Shown here: positions 41,554 through 54,253 of the stretch, piece by piece
Layout of the letters: each line of letters opens with the position of its first letter
Position numbering within the stretch: the stretch's first letter is position 1
NCBI GenBank assembly: GCA_040401995.1
Contig: JBBANM010000018.1
Location: forward strand, 21,073-85,072
DNA: 64,000 nucleotides
Direction of reading: 5' to 3'
DNA from: Haliscomenobacter sp040401995
GTDB lineage: Bacteria > Bacteroidota > Bacteroidia > Chitinophagales > Saprospiraceae
Made by a program: the position numbers and the translations under genes
Notes under the pieces: model-generated
What the model saw: only the letters and a program-made list of their open reading frames with translations
What the model was told of the DNA's origin: nothing
Database searches by the model: none

Positions 41554-42894
41554 TCATTCGCCAAATAGGGGCCAATTTATCTTTTGGGTTTTAAGCCCCC
41601 GCCATTCCAGCCAAAAGAATAAAAAGACGGGAATATATTCTAAGGCTATCCAAACGTATTTCTCCAAATATACCCCCCCAATATAATGAGAATAGGAAAA
41701 AACCACCAATCCCGACCAAATTACCACAAAACGATAATTGGTGAATATACTCAACACCAAAGGCAGCGAAACATACCAGGGATGAACAATTGTTGACAGG
41801 AACAAATAACTTGCACTGGAGAATAACATAGGTACAAAAAGCGATGGCAGATCAAGCTTTGGCATTCGCATCGCCAATTTGATTACAAGTTCAAAAACTG
41901 CTATAGCTAGAATTGGGCCTAAAAATAAGATCAGATTGTAACTCGATGCTATAATGCCTAGCCAACGCAATACATAGTAGACACTGGCATTGAATTCAAA
42001 TTTTTGAAAATACAGATCCAAACTACTACTAAAACCAGGTACAAAGGAAGTACTGAAAAACGGAAGAAAAATCAGCACTAAAAAAGAACCCACTACCGCA
42101 AAAAATCCGATGCTTTTACGCGGCCAGCCCAGCGCAGGAATCATTAAGGGCATAAATAGCAACGGAACTAATTTCACGCCAATGGCTAAAGCCCAGGTGA
42201 ATCCTGAGATTAAATTGCGTTGATACAGCAACAGATACAAACTCAGTAATACAAAAAAGAGCATAATCCCTTCAAAATGAAGGTTACCCATTATCTCCAT
42301 TATCAGTAAAGGGTTTAGGGCAAAAATCAATATGCGCTGTGGTGGCAATTTTAAGAACCGCAGAATTTTTTGAATTAACAATAGATTGCCAAATTCTGCT
42401 GCCAGCAACCACAACTTCATGACGATCATTGCCCCATAAATGCTTTTGGGAAAAACGGCGCTGGCCATCCAAAAAATGGCTTGAGATACTGGCGGATAAA
42501 TTGAATTGTAAATCGGTGAGTTCAATTTTGCATATAAAGCAGCGGTTAGTCCCGCAGGAGGGCTAGCCATTTTCATATAATGACTAGGTGGATAAAGGAA
42601 AGGATTGATACCATTGGTTAACAATCTGCCATCCCAAATAAAGCGGTAAACATCATCCGACCAGTTGGGGAAAGAAAATAGCAACATCCCCCGCAGCAGC
42701 ATGCCCAACAGCACGAAATTGCGAATGGAACTTTGCTCATGTACCGCTGTCAAAAGCACCAGGTAGATAGCAAAATAGGAAAGGTATAAAATACAAAGTG
42801 GCCAAAAGTGGGTTTGAGAAGTAAAAAATCCCAAACCCGCCATTAGGCCACTAAGCAGCACTATGGTAGCATAGTGCAAAGTATTGCTTTTCAT
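41554..42894 (-). CDS. Polytopic glycosyltransferase of the GT87/DUF2029 type
   Basis: With the ATG at 42894 the protein has 446 residues and about ten membrane helices. The loop after the second helix has Trp-Ser-Asp-Asp-Val-Tyr-Arg-Phe-Ile-Trp-Asp-Gly-Arg, then Gly-Ile-Asn-Pro-Phe. This is the acidic catalytic loop seen in polyprenol-phosphate-mannose-dependent transferases (GT-C fold). It would add a sugar from a lipid carrier on the outer face of the inner membrane. It lies 41 bp downstream of a GT2 gene and near a dolichol-phosphate-mannose-synthase-like gene that could make its donor. Confidence 0.75.
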   Translation of the reverse strand: MKSNTLHYATIVLLSGLMAGLGFFTSQTHFWPLCILYLSYFAIYLVLLTAVHEQSSIRNFVLLGMLLRGMLLFSFPNWSDDVYRFIWDGRLLTNGINPFLYPPSHYMKMASPPAGLTAALYAKLNSPIYNSIYPPVSQAIFWMASAVFPKSIYGAMIVMKLWLLAAEFGNLLLIQKILRFLKLPPQRILIFALNPLLIMEIMGNLHFEGIMLFFVLLSLYLLLYQRNLISGFTWALAIGVKLVPLLFMPLMIPALGWPRKSIGFFAVVGSFLVLIFLPFFSTSFVPGFSSSLDLYFQKFEFNASVYYVLRWLGIIASSYNLILFLGPILAIAVFELVIKLAMRMPKLDLPSLFVPMLFSSASYLFLSTIVHPWYVSLPLVLSIFTNYRFVVIWSGLVVFSYSHYIGGVYLEKYVWIALEYIPVFLFFWLEWRGLKTQKINWPLFGE

Positions 42895-42935
42895 GATGGA
42901 TTTATAATGCAATCCATGAAAGAACTAAAAGCTTC

Positions 42936-44549
42936 TTACTGCCGAGCATGTTTGATCGTGTAGAAGAAAATCGATCCAAAACCAAGCGCCATAAAGGTAT
43001 GGTAAATGATGAAAATCGATTCTCCCCAGTAGGCGCCCCAAATCACTGCCGACAAGAAGTACAAGGCAAGAAAACCTTCTACAATGGTATGTACGCTCAG
43101 TTTTTTCTTTACATATTTATTGGCAGAGAAACCGTCTTTACCTGACTTGATATTGAATTTTGGCGTACGGATAAATGCTGATTTTTTGCCTCTCCAACCC
43201 TCAATTACCGCAATGGTGTTGTGATAAGACATCCCCATCGACAATGCCAAGAATAGCGGATATTGCCACAAGAAGCGGAAGATCGCAATTGGGGCCGAAT
43301 CTTTACGGGCTGCTGATTGGATGTTCGCAACATAGTAGATTGCAGTGATAGACATGATCCCTACAAAGAAAACGGTGTAGAAATCTTTATTGAATCCGTA
43401 GCGGGTCAATACGTTGACGGTGTACAACAACGGCACACTAGATATAGCAGTGATGAATACAAAAACAAAAACTGTACTTGCCAAAAGGTGCAAAGTTGTT
43501 TGTGCTTTTTTACCAAAAGACATATTTGAATTCCAAACGATAGGCAGCATTTTACGCGCTGTCTCAGCACCACCTTTCATCCAGCGGAATTGCTGCGATT
43601 TCAAGCTGTTCATTTCTGCTGGCAATTCGGAGGGAACCGATACATCTTCCAAAAACTTGATTTTCCAACCTTTCAATTGTGAACGGATAGAAAGATCCAA
43701 GTCTTCAGTCAAAGTGTCTGCCTCCCAGCCGCCAGCATCTTCAATCGTTTTGCGACGCCAGATACCTGCTGTTCCGTTGAACTGAAGGAAATGATTGCCT
43801 TCCATGCGACCTACCTGTTCAACAGTGAAGTGAACGTTCAATTGCAAAGCTTGCAAACGGGTGATCAGCGAATAATCCTCGTTGATGTGTTCCCAGCGGG
43901 TTTGCACCACGCCTACCGAAGAATCCTTGAAGTGTGGAATGGTTTTTTTCAAAAAATCAGGACGCGGAAGGAAATCCGCATCAAAGATGGCCAAAAACTC
44001 GCCTTTCGCTTGGTTATTACCATCTTTCAAAGCACCAGCTTTAAACCCTTGACGAACTGCACGACGTACTTGTTCGATTTGGAAGCCTTGAGCTTGGTAA
44101 TGTTCTACTCGATTGCGCACCAAATCTTGGGTCTCATCGGTAGAATCGTCCAAAATGTGGATCTCGAAACGATCTTTGGGATAATCCAGCAAAGTCATGT
44201 TGTCGATCAATCGCTCCACTACGTACTTTTCATTGTACAAAGGCAATTGAACCGTTACAAAAGGATAAGCTTGCTCGTAAGCTTCTTCACTATCCCAGTT
44301 GTCTTGCTGAAATGAGTCGGTAGTCGACGAAGATTTTTTGGTAAGTGAATTTCCGCCAACTGCAGCCAAAGCGAGAGCAGGTTGAGCTGCGGCTGCGGCG
44401 AATTGGGCTTTAAATTCCGCTTTTTTGCGTCGTCTCTCATGTCGCTTATAATAGTACAAGTGCATGAATTGCGTCAGGGCATACGACGTAATGTAGAACA
44501 AGGACAAAGTGTAAACGCCAAAAAAGAAAAAAGCCAGTGCAGATATCAT
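42936..44549 (-). CDS. Membrane GT2 glycosyltransferase (cellulose synthase-like)
   Basis: The protein has 537 residues. One N-terminal helix is followed by a Lys/Arg- and Ala-rich linker. The GT2 catalytic domain (about 95-370) has Val-Gln-Leu-Pro-Leu-Tyr-Asn-Glu, Ile-Leu-Asp-Asp-Ser-Thr-Asp, Asp-Ala-Asp, Thr-Glu-Asp-Leu-Asp-Leu-Ser and Gln-Gln-Phe-Arg-Trp-Met-Lys-Gly. Four or so membrane helices close the protein. The motif set is that of processive beta-glycan synthases such as CslA. The polymer is unknown. A transposable-element-like repeat lies in the 363-bp space before it. Confidence 0.9.
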   Translation of the reverse strand: MISALAFFFFGVYTLSLFYITSYALTQFMHLYYYKRHERRRKKAEFKAQFAAAAAQPALALAAVGGNSLTKKSSSTTDSFQQDNWDSEEAYEQAYPFVTVQLPLYNEKYVVERLIDNMTLLDYPKDRFEIHILDDSTDETQDLVRNRVEHYQAQGFQIEQVRRAVRQGFKAGALKDGNNQAKGEFLAIFDADFLPRPDFLKKTIPHFKDSSVGVVQTRWEHINEDYSLITRLQALQLNVHFTVEQVGRMEGNHFLQFNGTAGIWRRKTIEDAGGWEADTLTEDLDLSIRSQLKGWKIKFLEDVSVPSELPAEMNSLKSQQFRWMKGGAETARKMLPIVWNSNMSFGKKAQTTLHLLASTVFVFVFITAISSVPLLYTVNVLTRYGFNKDFYTVFFVGIMSITAIYYVANIQSAARKDSAPIAIFRFLWQYPLFLALSMGMSYHNTIAVIEGWRGKKSAFIRTPKFNIKSGKDGFSANKYVKKKLSVHTIVEGFLALYFLSAVIWGAYWGESIFIIYHTFMALGFGSIFFYTIKHARQ

Positions 44550-44650
44550 GTTGTTTAAAGTGTTTTACTTGGTTGTATAGTTGCGGCAACTCAACTCAAT
44601 TAGACGTTACTTGCCACAAAAAGTCACTCAACTGCTCTTTTATTTATTTT

Positions 44651-44812
44651 AGAGTGTGTTTGGATTTTTCATTCGCGCTGCAAATGGCCAAAATTCGCCC
44701 CAGCATCGTTACGAAAATACTCATGTAGCGCTGCTACACTCCGTTTTCCGTATCTCGGTGGTACAAATTTTGACTCATTTTCGCTTGCGAATCAAAAACC
44801 CAAACACACTCT
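44651..44812. mobile_element. MITE family B, complete copy
   Basis: AGAGTGTGTTTGGATTTTTC (44651 onward) and the complement of the right end AGAGTGTGTTTGGGTTTTTG (44812 backward) agree at nearly all of 26 positions. The interior contains CAAATGGCCAAAATTC, which recurs at 63964 beside a diverged left end. It is non-coding and fills most of the gap from 44550 to 44912. Confidence 0.78.
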
Positions 44813-44912
44813 TAAATCCCTACTAGGTGTAAAATTGACACTAAGGTACGTATATTTTTGAATATCAATTACCTTTTAAACTGAAAATCAGAAAAAAGAG
44901 TTCAATCTGGGA

Positions 44913-45629
44913 TCAAATATACTTAAAAATTGTCCACAAGATTTTATAACCGGCTAAAATAGTTCCGCGAACGGTTCCAGAAATTTTAGATACCCCAATT
45001 CTAGGCCGATAGCGAACGGGAATCTCAAGACAATGAAGCTTTTTTTTAGCTGCTTTTACTTGCATTTCAACCGTCCAACCAAAATTGGTATCCTGCATAT
45101 TCAAATCCAATAAAGCCTGCCAGCGAATGGCTCGAAAAGGTCCTAAATCGGTAAAATTATACCCGTAAATCCACCGAATAAGGGTGGTTGCCAACCAATT
45201 GCCGAACACTTGCTGTGGCGTCATCGCCCCTTTGGGCAATTTTGCACCGCTAACTCTGGATCCGATAACCATATCATAGTTTTGCTCCATGATTGGCAAT
45301 ACTAGTGCTGGCAAATCCTCTGGGTAATCGGAAAAATCAGCATCTAAAAAAACAATGATATCTGGTTGCTGATCCCTTGGTAGTGCCTGGATGAATTGCA
45401 TTACCCGCAGACAAGCGCTACCATAACCTTTTCGTAGTTCCTCCACTACAATTGCGTCCTTTTTCTCGGCCACTGCCGCAGTGTTATCGGTACTGGCATT
45501 ATTACAAACGATGATTTTATCAATCCAGTCTTTGGGTAGGGCATCAATTACTAGGCCAATTGATTTTTCTTCGTTAAAAGCCGGGATGATGACCTGGATC
45601 CTGGATAATTGGTGATAGTTAGTTTCCAT
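44913..45629 (-). CDS. GT2 glycosyltransferase, dolichol-phosphate-mannose-synthase-like
   Basis: The 238-residue protein is a single soluble GT2 domain. It has Val-Ile-Ile-Pro-Ala-Phe-Asn-Glu-Glu-Lys-Ser-Ile near the start, Val-Cys-Asn-Asn-Ala-Ser-Thr-Asp-Asn-Thr and Phe-Leu-Asp-Ala-Asp-Phe-Ser-Asp-Tyr-Pro-Glu-Asp. The C-terminal Gly-Val-Ser-Lys-Ile-Ser-Gly-Thr follows. It lacks the C-terminal membrane helices of GtrB-type enzymes. It would load a nucleotide sugar onto a polyprenol phosphate, and the GT87-type protein could then use that product. Its start overlaps the preceding gene by 11 bp. Confidence 0.88.
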   Translation of the reverse strand: METNYHQLSRIQVIIPAFNEEKSIGLVIDALPKDWIDKIIVCNNASTDNTAAVAEKKDAIVVEELRKGYGSACLRVMQFIQALPRDQQPDIIVFLDADFSDYPEDLPALVLPIMEQNYDMVIGSRVSGAKLPKGAMTPQQVFGNWLATTLIRWIYGYNFTDLGPFRAIRWQALLDLNMQDTNFGWTVEMQVKAAKKKLHCLEIPVRYRPRIGVSKISGTVRGTILAGYKILWTIFKYI

Positions 45630-46083
45630 TACCCGTATTCATTAATGCCTCAAAAGATGGCGCGTCCTGTTTGGGAGCATGAAAACGTGCCCTAGCAGGT
45701 GTAGCCAGCAATTCGTTTTTATCATAATACACAAACGGCAATGCCCTATCCGCTAAAGGAGAGTTTAGAAATTTATTGGTACAATCTTTCAGAGATAATG
45801 CCGGATTCAGGGAAATAAACGAATTGGCCACGTCCATCCAAAAGATGGTCAAGGTTTCGTGGTAACCGTTTTTTCCATCATTGACGCCACCAACCGATAA
45901 ATTATAGGAAATGATGCTGGATTTCAATTGACAGGTTGCTTCATCAAGGCCATATATTCTTAAAAACCAGATGGCTGCGGCGAGGTGAGCATTGTGGGTC
46001 CATTCACTTTTAGGGAGGGTACGTTCTCGAAAGGCTTGCATCAGCGCTTCAATCTCTTCATCAGTTTGAAAAAATTCGGTCAT
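45619..46083 (-). CDS. Hypothetical protein with Trp-Thr-His-Asn-Ala-His motif
   Basis: With the ATG at 46083 the protein has 154 residues; the 21 residues before it look untranslated. It is soluble and helical. The motif Glu-Trp-Thr-His-Asn-Ala-His-Leu-Ala-Ala-Ala and the later Tyr-His-Glu-Thr-Leu-Thr-Ile-Phe-Trp place His and Glu residues as in a metal site. I have seen this pattern in uncharacterised bacterial proteins but know no function. It overlaps the GT2 gene by 11 bp, so the two are translated together. Confidence 0.7.
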   Translation of the reverse strand: MTEFFQTDEEIEALMQAFRERTLPKSEWTHNAHLAAAIWFLRIYGLDEATCQLKSSIISYNLSVGGVNDGKNGYHETLTIFWMDVANSFISLNPALSLKDCTNKFLNSPLADRALPFVYYDKNELLATPARARFHAPKQDAPSFEALMNTGNGN

Positions 46084-46232
46084 TGCTTGGTTGTTTTGAG
46101 TAATGAAAAGCCGTAAACTCCATTCTTTGAAATTTATGCTTTCCATAGCATGTAGTTGAGGTAACCAACAGGATTAGAACTCAAAACGTTCCTAAAACAA
46201 AACTGGTGCCTGATTTTGATTTCAGGGTCATT

Positions 46233-46610
46233 TTATTTGTTAAAAAGTTGCTCCCAAGGGATCACAAAAGGAAGTACCATGATCCAGATGATGAAAAAAA
46301 CGGCCATGCCACGCGGGAATGGTTCATTTTTGAGCATAGCCGGTAAAGCAGCAAACAATAGCCATGAAGACTTATAGATCAACTGGAACAAAAGCACTAG
46401 ACTCATTTTTTGTGGAAAAAATAGGCCCAAAATAGACAAAAGGAAGATTGCACCCCACAAAGCTCCAACCAAGCGGATGGCTTCTGAATAGGCAAAGTCG
46501 TTGCTAAAAACAGTTGTAATTGCTGTACGCGGAAAAAACAAACTCGTAATGCTGATCCAACCAGCTACGATGATATTTGCAAGATAAACAACTCGTAAAA
46601 GCGCATCCAT
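46233..46610 (-). CDS. Small integral membrane protein, unknown function
   Basis: With the ATG at 46610 the protein has 125 residues and four hydrophobic helices (about 6-25, 45-60, 68-88, 100-118). An upstream in-frame start at 46703 was rejected because those 31 residues are largely encoded by a copy of the MITE family A repeat. I recognise no family. It stands apart from the glycosyltransferase genes by 149 bp. Confidence 0.65.
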   Translation of the reverse strand: MDALLRVVYLANIIVAGWISITSLFFPRTAITTVFSNDFAYSEAIRLVGALWGAIFLLSILGLFFPQKMSLVLLFQLIYKSSWLLFAALPAMLKNEPFPRGMAVFFIIWIMVLPFVIPWEQLFNK

Positions 46611-46652
46611 AATCCTGGATTTTTTGAAGTGAGCAAAGAGTTTTTTCTCTAA

Positions 46653-46829
46653 GGACTGGTTAAACAATAAAGTACCACTTTTTCCTTGCTCTTTCACACC
46701 CACTCTTCCTATCTTTTTCGTTAAATAGCGCTGCCTGTCCTCGATTTATCGGGATATTCACCTCAAAAGATAGTCGATTGGCTGCAAAATAGCGGCGGTT
46801 AAAATGGCACTTTATTATTCACCCGGTCC
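46653..46829. mobile_element. MITE family A, copy 2
   Basis: Ends GGACTGGTTAAACAATAAAG and, on the other strand, GGACCGGGTGAATAATAAAG are inverted repeats. The element is flanked on both sides by TAA (46650-46652 and 46830-46832), a likely 3-bp target duplication. An inner inverted pair (CTATCTTTTT and AAAAGATAG) is shared with the other copies. It is about 20 bp longer than copies 1 and 3 in the middle. Confidence 0.85.
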
Positions 46830-46872
46830 TAATCAAAAAACCCAGGAATTGTTCAAAATTTGATCCCGTCTG

Positions 46873-47703
46873 TTAGGGTAAAGTAATGATACTCGATGTT
46901 TTACCAACCGTGAGTGTGGCTTGATTATCGCAGGCGCCCGAACCGAAATCTAAAGTTGTTTTCGGGCGAGCTTGTCTTGTAATGGTCACTATTCCGCTGA
47001 CGATCCAAGAGCAACTGGCTGTTTTTCGCAATGGAGTTGATGATGCCACCGAAAAGTTTTTCCCACTTGTATCTGTTCCGGTTAAACTGATGCTGATATC
47101 ATAGACATCGTCATTGATATTGGTGGTTGTGCTTTGTCCAGCTACTTGGGTAATGTTGATCGTTCCGGCAAAGGTTACTTTTTTTGCATCTTTGGAAACA
47201 GAGCCATTTTGCACCGATACTGAATAAACACCAGCGGATACAACGGTAGCATTATAAGTACCATTTACCCCATATCCATTATAGATGAAATTATTCATTA
47301 CTATAGAGATGGTTGTACCGGTTTTGTCAATTGATCCAGAAACAGTAGCGGTAATGATCCCCGATGCGGTGGCGCCACTTGTGGTGGTGCAACCTGAACC
47401 AAAATCCAAAGTAACGGTTTTGGGAAACGTAGAACCAGAGGGCGAAATCGTAATGGTTGGACAGCTAAAGCTTTTTTCCTGAGCTTCATTGTTAATACCA
47501 TTGAGTGAGGCTTGTTTTTTGATTTCTTCTAAAACGGATAAAAAGGTTTGGGTCTGAAGTGTTTGAGCATTGCCGAAATCATTTCCGACCAGTTTATCCT
47601 CGGAAGTAAGGGTATCGGATTGTGATAGATCCTCTTTTTGACAGCCAATAAAAAGGAGTCCGCTAAAAAGCAAAATCAAGGAAAATAAAGCGATCTTTTT
47701 CAT
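46873..47703 (-). CDS. Predicted lipoprotein, Thr/Ser/Gly-rich
   Basis: The 276-residue protein has a lipoprotein signal (hydrophobic 4-19, then Phe-Ile-Gly-Cys at about 20). The mature protein is rich in Thr, Ser and Gly and appears to be all beta. Two passages of the form Asp-Phe-Gly-Ser-Gly-(Cys/Ala)-Cys, near residues 100 and 255, look like related repeats with a conserved Cys pair. I know no function. It is presumably an outer-membrane lipoprotein and stands alone. Confidence 0.75.
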   Translation of the reverse strand: MKKIALFSLILLFSGLLFIGCQKEDLSQSDTLTSEDKLVGNDFGNAQTLQTQTFLSVLEEIKKQASLNGINNEAQEKSFSCPTITISPSGSTFPKTVTLDFGSGCTTTSGATASGIITATVSGSIDKTGTTISIVMNNFIYNGYGVNGTYNATVVSAGVYSVSVQNGSVSKDAKKVTFAGTINITQVAGQSTTTNINDDVYDISISLTGTDTSGKNFSVASSTPLRKTASCSWIVSGIVTITRQARPKTTLDFGSGACDNQATLTVGKTSSIITLP

Positions 47704-47828
47704 GTCGATAGTTTTTGTGGTTAAAATTATACATCGACTTCAAAATTCGTTGGAAAGGTATGCCCTGCCAAAAAGATTCAACCAAGTGTAGTGTTTCTTC
47801 AACCTATGGATTTTTCCAAACAAAAAAA

Positions 47829-47851
47829 GGTACGCAAATGACTTGCGTACC
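47829..47851 (-). terminator. Orphan minus-strand terminator
   Basis: GGTACGCAA (47829-47837) pairs perfectly with TTGCGTACC (47843-47851). On the minus strand a run of seven T follows. No supported minus-strand gene lies directly upstream of it. Confidence 0.65.
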
Positions 47852-48426
47852 TCGAAGTAGTAAATTAGATGGTAAAAAACTGCTTTTTTATTGTTCTGTT
47901 TCACTACTACATATTTTCCCCGTTGACCTCTAGAGAGCAATCCCAAGAAGCAGTTGAACCAGGTAAACCCAATACCGCATTAGTCAAAAGGAAAATATCG
48001 GTTAGAACACTTGTAAAAAACGCTGTAAGCTTATGGGCTCCGTTACCCTCGTTTCGGTCAGAACATTTTTAAAAAAAATCGCTGTTAAATTTAAGGCCAA
48101 AATACCTCATTGAATACTGTCGGTTAGAGGTCAAAAATTCTCTTTTTTGGAAAGAAGCGGCAGTCACAGAAACTGCCGCTTGCCCTACCCATTAAAAAAA
48201 ATTCCCCTCTCAATTACCCTAAATAACCCTAGAATTATGTGTATGAAACTTTTTCTAGATACTTGTGATGCTTGGTTACATTATAAATAGTACTAAGCCC
48301 ATGCCAAAGTCACAATAAATTGATTTTCAATATTTTAAAAAATAAAGCTTTGTTTTTTTTTCCAATTTTTGGAATTTTTTTCCAATTTATTTTTCGCTAT
48401 TCAATTGGTAAAATAGCGCCAAAAGG
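47852..48426. other. Non-coding stretch, possible small RNA region
   Basis: No supported gene is seen between the lipoprotein start and the receiver gene. The stretch is AT-rich. It contains a strong 10-bp hairpin AAGCGGCAGT / ACTGCCGCTT (48155-48164 and 48172-48181) without a T-run. It is bordered by two terminators, so a small RNA transcribed on the minus strand is possible but unproven. Confidence 0.35.
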
Positions 48427-48462
48427 AAAGAGGCCTTTCCTGAGCATAGGAAAGACCTCTTT
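48427..48462. terminator. Terminator after the receiver gene
   Basis: AAAGAGGCCTTTCCT (48427-48441) pairs with AGGAAAGACCTCTTT (48448-48462) with one mismatch. T-rich runs follow on both strands. It lies 70 bp beyond the minus-strand receiver stop codon. Confidence 0.8.
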
Positions 48463-48532
48463 TTCGTGGCCTATATTATGTTACTAGTACTGAGTCTTAC
48501 GGAAAATTAAGTATAGAATGTCTTTAAGATGG

Positions 48533-48922
48533 TTACTTCCGCTGGAGCATTACTTGAATATCTGCGATGCGTTTTAGCGACGCCTCAATTTTGTCCAATT
48601 CTTGTTGGCCTTTGACTAAATAATCAAAGGCGCCTAATTTAATGGCTTCCCGGGATATTTCGGCATGATCCTGCCCAGTAAGCATGATGACGTATATATG
48701 GTGGTTAATGCGTTTTACTTCTTGGAGCGTTTCCAAACCACTCATTCCTTCCATGCCATGATCCAAAAAAATGACATTTGGTTTTTCATCCAGATGAGCA
48801 ATGCAGTCCATCCCGTTTTCAAAACAGACGATGTCATTACAGCCTATAGTGCGCATAAACTGCTCATAAATGTTCAAGCAGAACAAGTCATCATCAACTA
48901 TAAATATTTTAAATTTTTTCAT
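48533..48922 (-). CDS. Single-domain response regulator (CheY-like)
   Basis: The 129-residue protein is a stand-alone receiver domain. The acidic pocket is Val-Asp-Asp-Asp (residues 9-12), the phosphorylation Asp is in Val-Ile-Phe-Leu-Asp-His-Gly-Met, the Thr is in Met-Leu-Thr-Gly-Gln, and the Lys is in Tyr-Leu-Val-Lys-Gly. It has no output domain. It lies 149 bp downstream of the large hybrid kinase on the same strand and so may receive phosphate from that kinase's Hpt domain. Its sequence resembles the receiver of the sigma54 regulator at 54254-55603, which suggests duplication. Confidence 0.9.
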   Translation of the reverse strand: MKKFKIFIVDDDLFCLNIYEQFMRTIGCNDIVCFENGMDCIAHLDEKPNVIFLDHGMEGMSGLETLQEVKRINHHIYVIMLTGQDHAEISREAIKLGAFDYLVKGQQELDKIEASLKRIADIQVMLQRK

Positions 48923-49071
48923 GTTTTTTCTCGCGTCTAGTTAAACAGTAAGCGCGAAAACTGAGCCAAATTACCAATCACTTGTTTTTCAACAATATGC
49001 AAAATAGAGGCAAGGCGAAAATTCCAAAAAAGGGAAAATTTTTCCATTTTTTGGACTCACCAAAATGCCGA

Positions 49072-53705
<4,634 letters not shown>

Positions 53706-53712
<7 letters not shown>

Positions 53713-54248
53713 TTTACTTTAAAAATTTCGTGGTCACTTCCTTCGTCCCTACTTTCAATTAATTCAATTTGGACTGGCATTTGGTACATTTTACCTAAAC
53801 CCTGAAGTAATCCGCGGACAAATTCTTTTAGACCTTGCCTTTTGGAAAAATAATGAATATGAATGCTTCGCTCTTCAATGTGCGAGGTCTTAAATTCAGG
53901 CGGGGTCAATTTAGGATATACCAGCATTACGCGATTGTGAAAGATCGGAAGATTCACCAAAAATTCACGCAAAGAATTACCACCTGCTTCAAGCATACCG
54001 CCATATTTTTCTTTGGTGGTTTTAAGTACCCACCACTCCCCAAAAGCAGTTAACACATCACCCAGGGACATGTTCATTTCCTCTGCTACTGCGCCAGCCA
54101 ATTGATAGGTCATATCATCATCATATGGTTCGTTACTGATAAAAAAATCAACTTCAATCCCGCTCCGTTCCAAGATTGACAACCATTTATCTTCCCCAAA
54201 GTTAGCCTTTACTAAATCTTCAATGGATTTATTGATAATTCCATACAT
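53706..54248 (-). CDS. H-NOX heme nitric oxide/oxygen-binding sensor
   Basis: The 180-residue protein is a stand-alone H-NOX domain. It has the proximal heme ligand His104 (in Ile-Phe-His-Asn-Arg-Val), the conserved Pro in Tyr-Pro-x-Leu-x-Pro-Pro-x-Phe, and the Tyr133-x-Ser135-x-Arg137 motif that holds the heme propionates. It binds NO and passes the signal to a partner kinase. The gene overlaps the start of an HNOBA-domain kinase, the classical pairing. The sigma54 regulator gene lies 5 bp upstream. No distal Tyr for oxygen binding can be assigned by eye, so NO selectivity is assumed from the pairing. Confidence 0.94.
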
Positions 54249-54253
54249 AAGTC

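Noticed and set aside
46611..46703. Upstream start of the small membrane protein
   Set aside because: The extra 31 residues are mostly encoded by the end of a MITE copy, so the ATG at 46610 was preferred.
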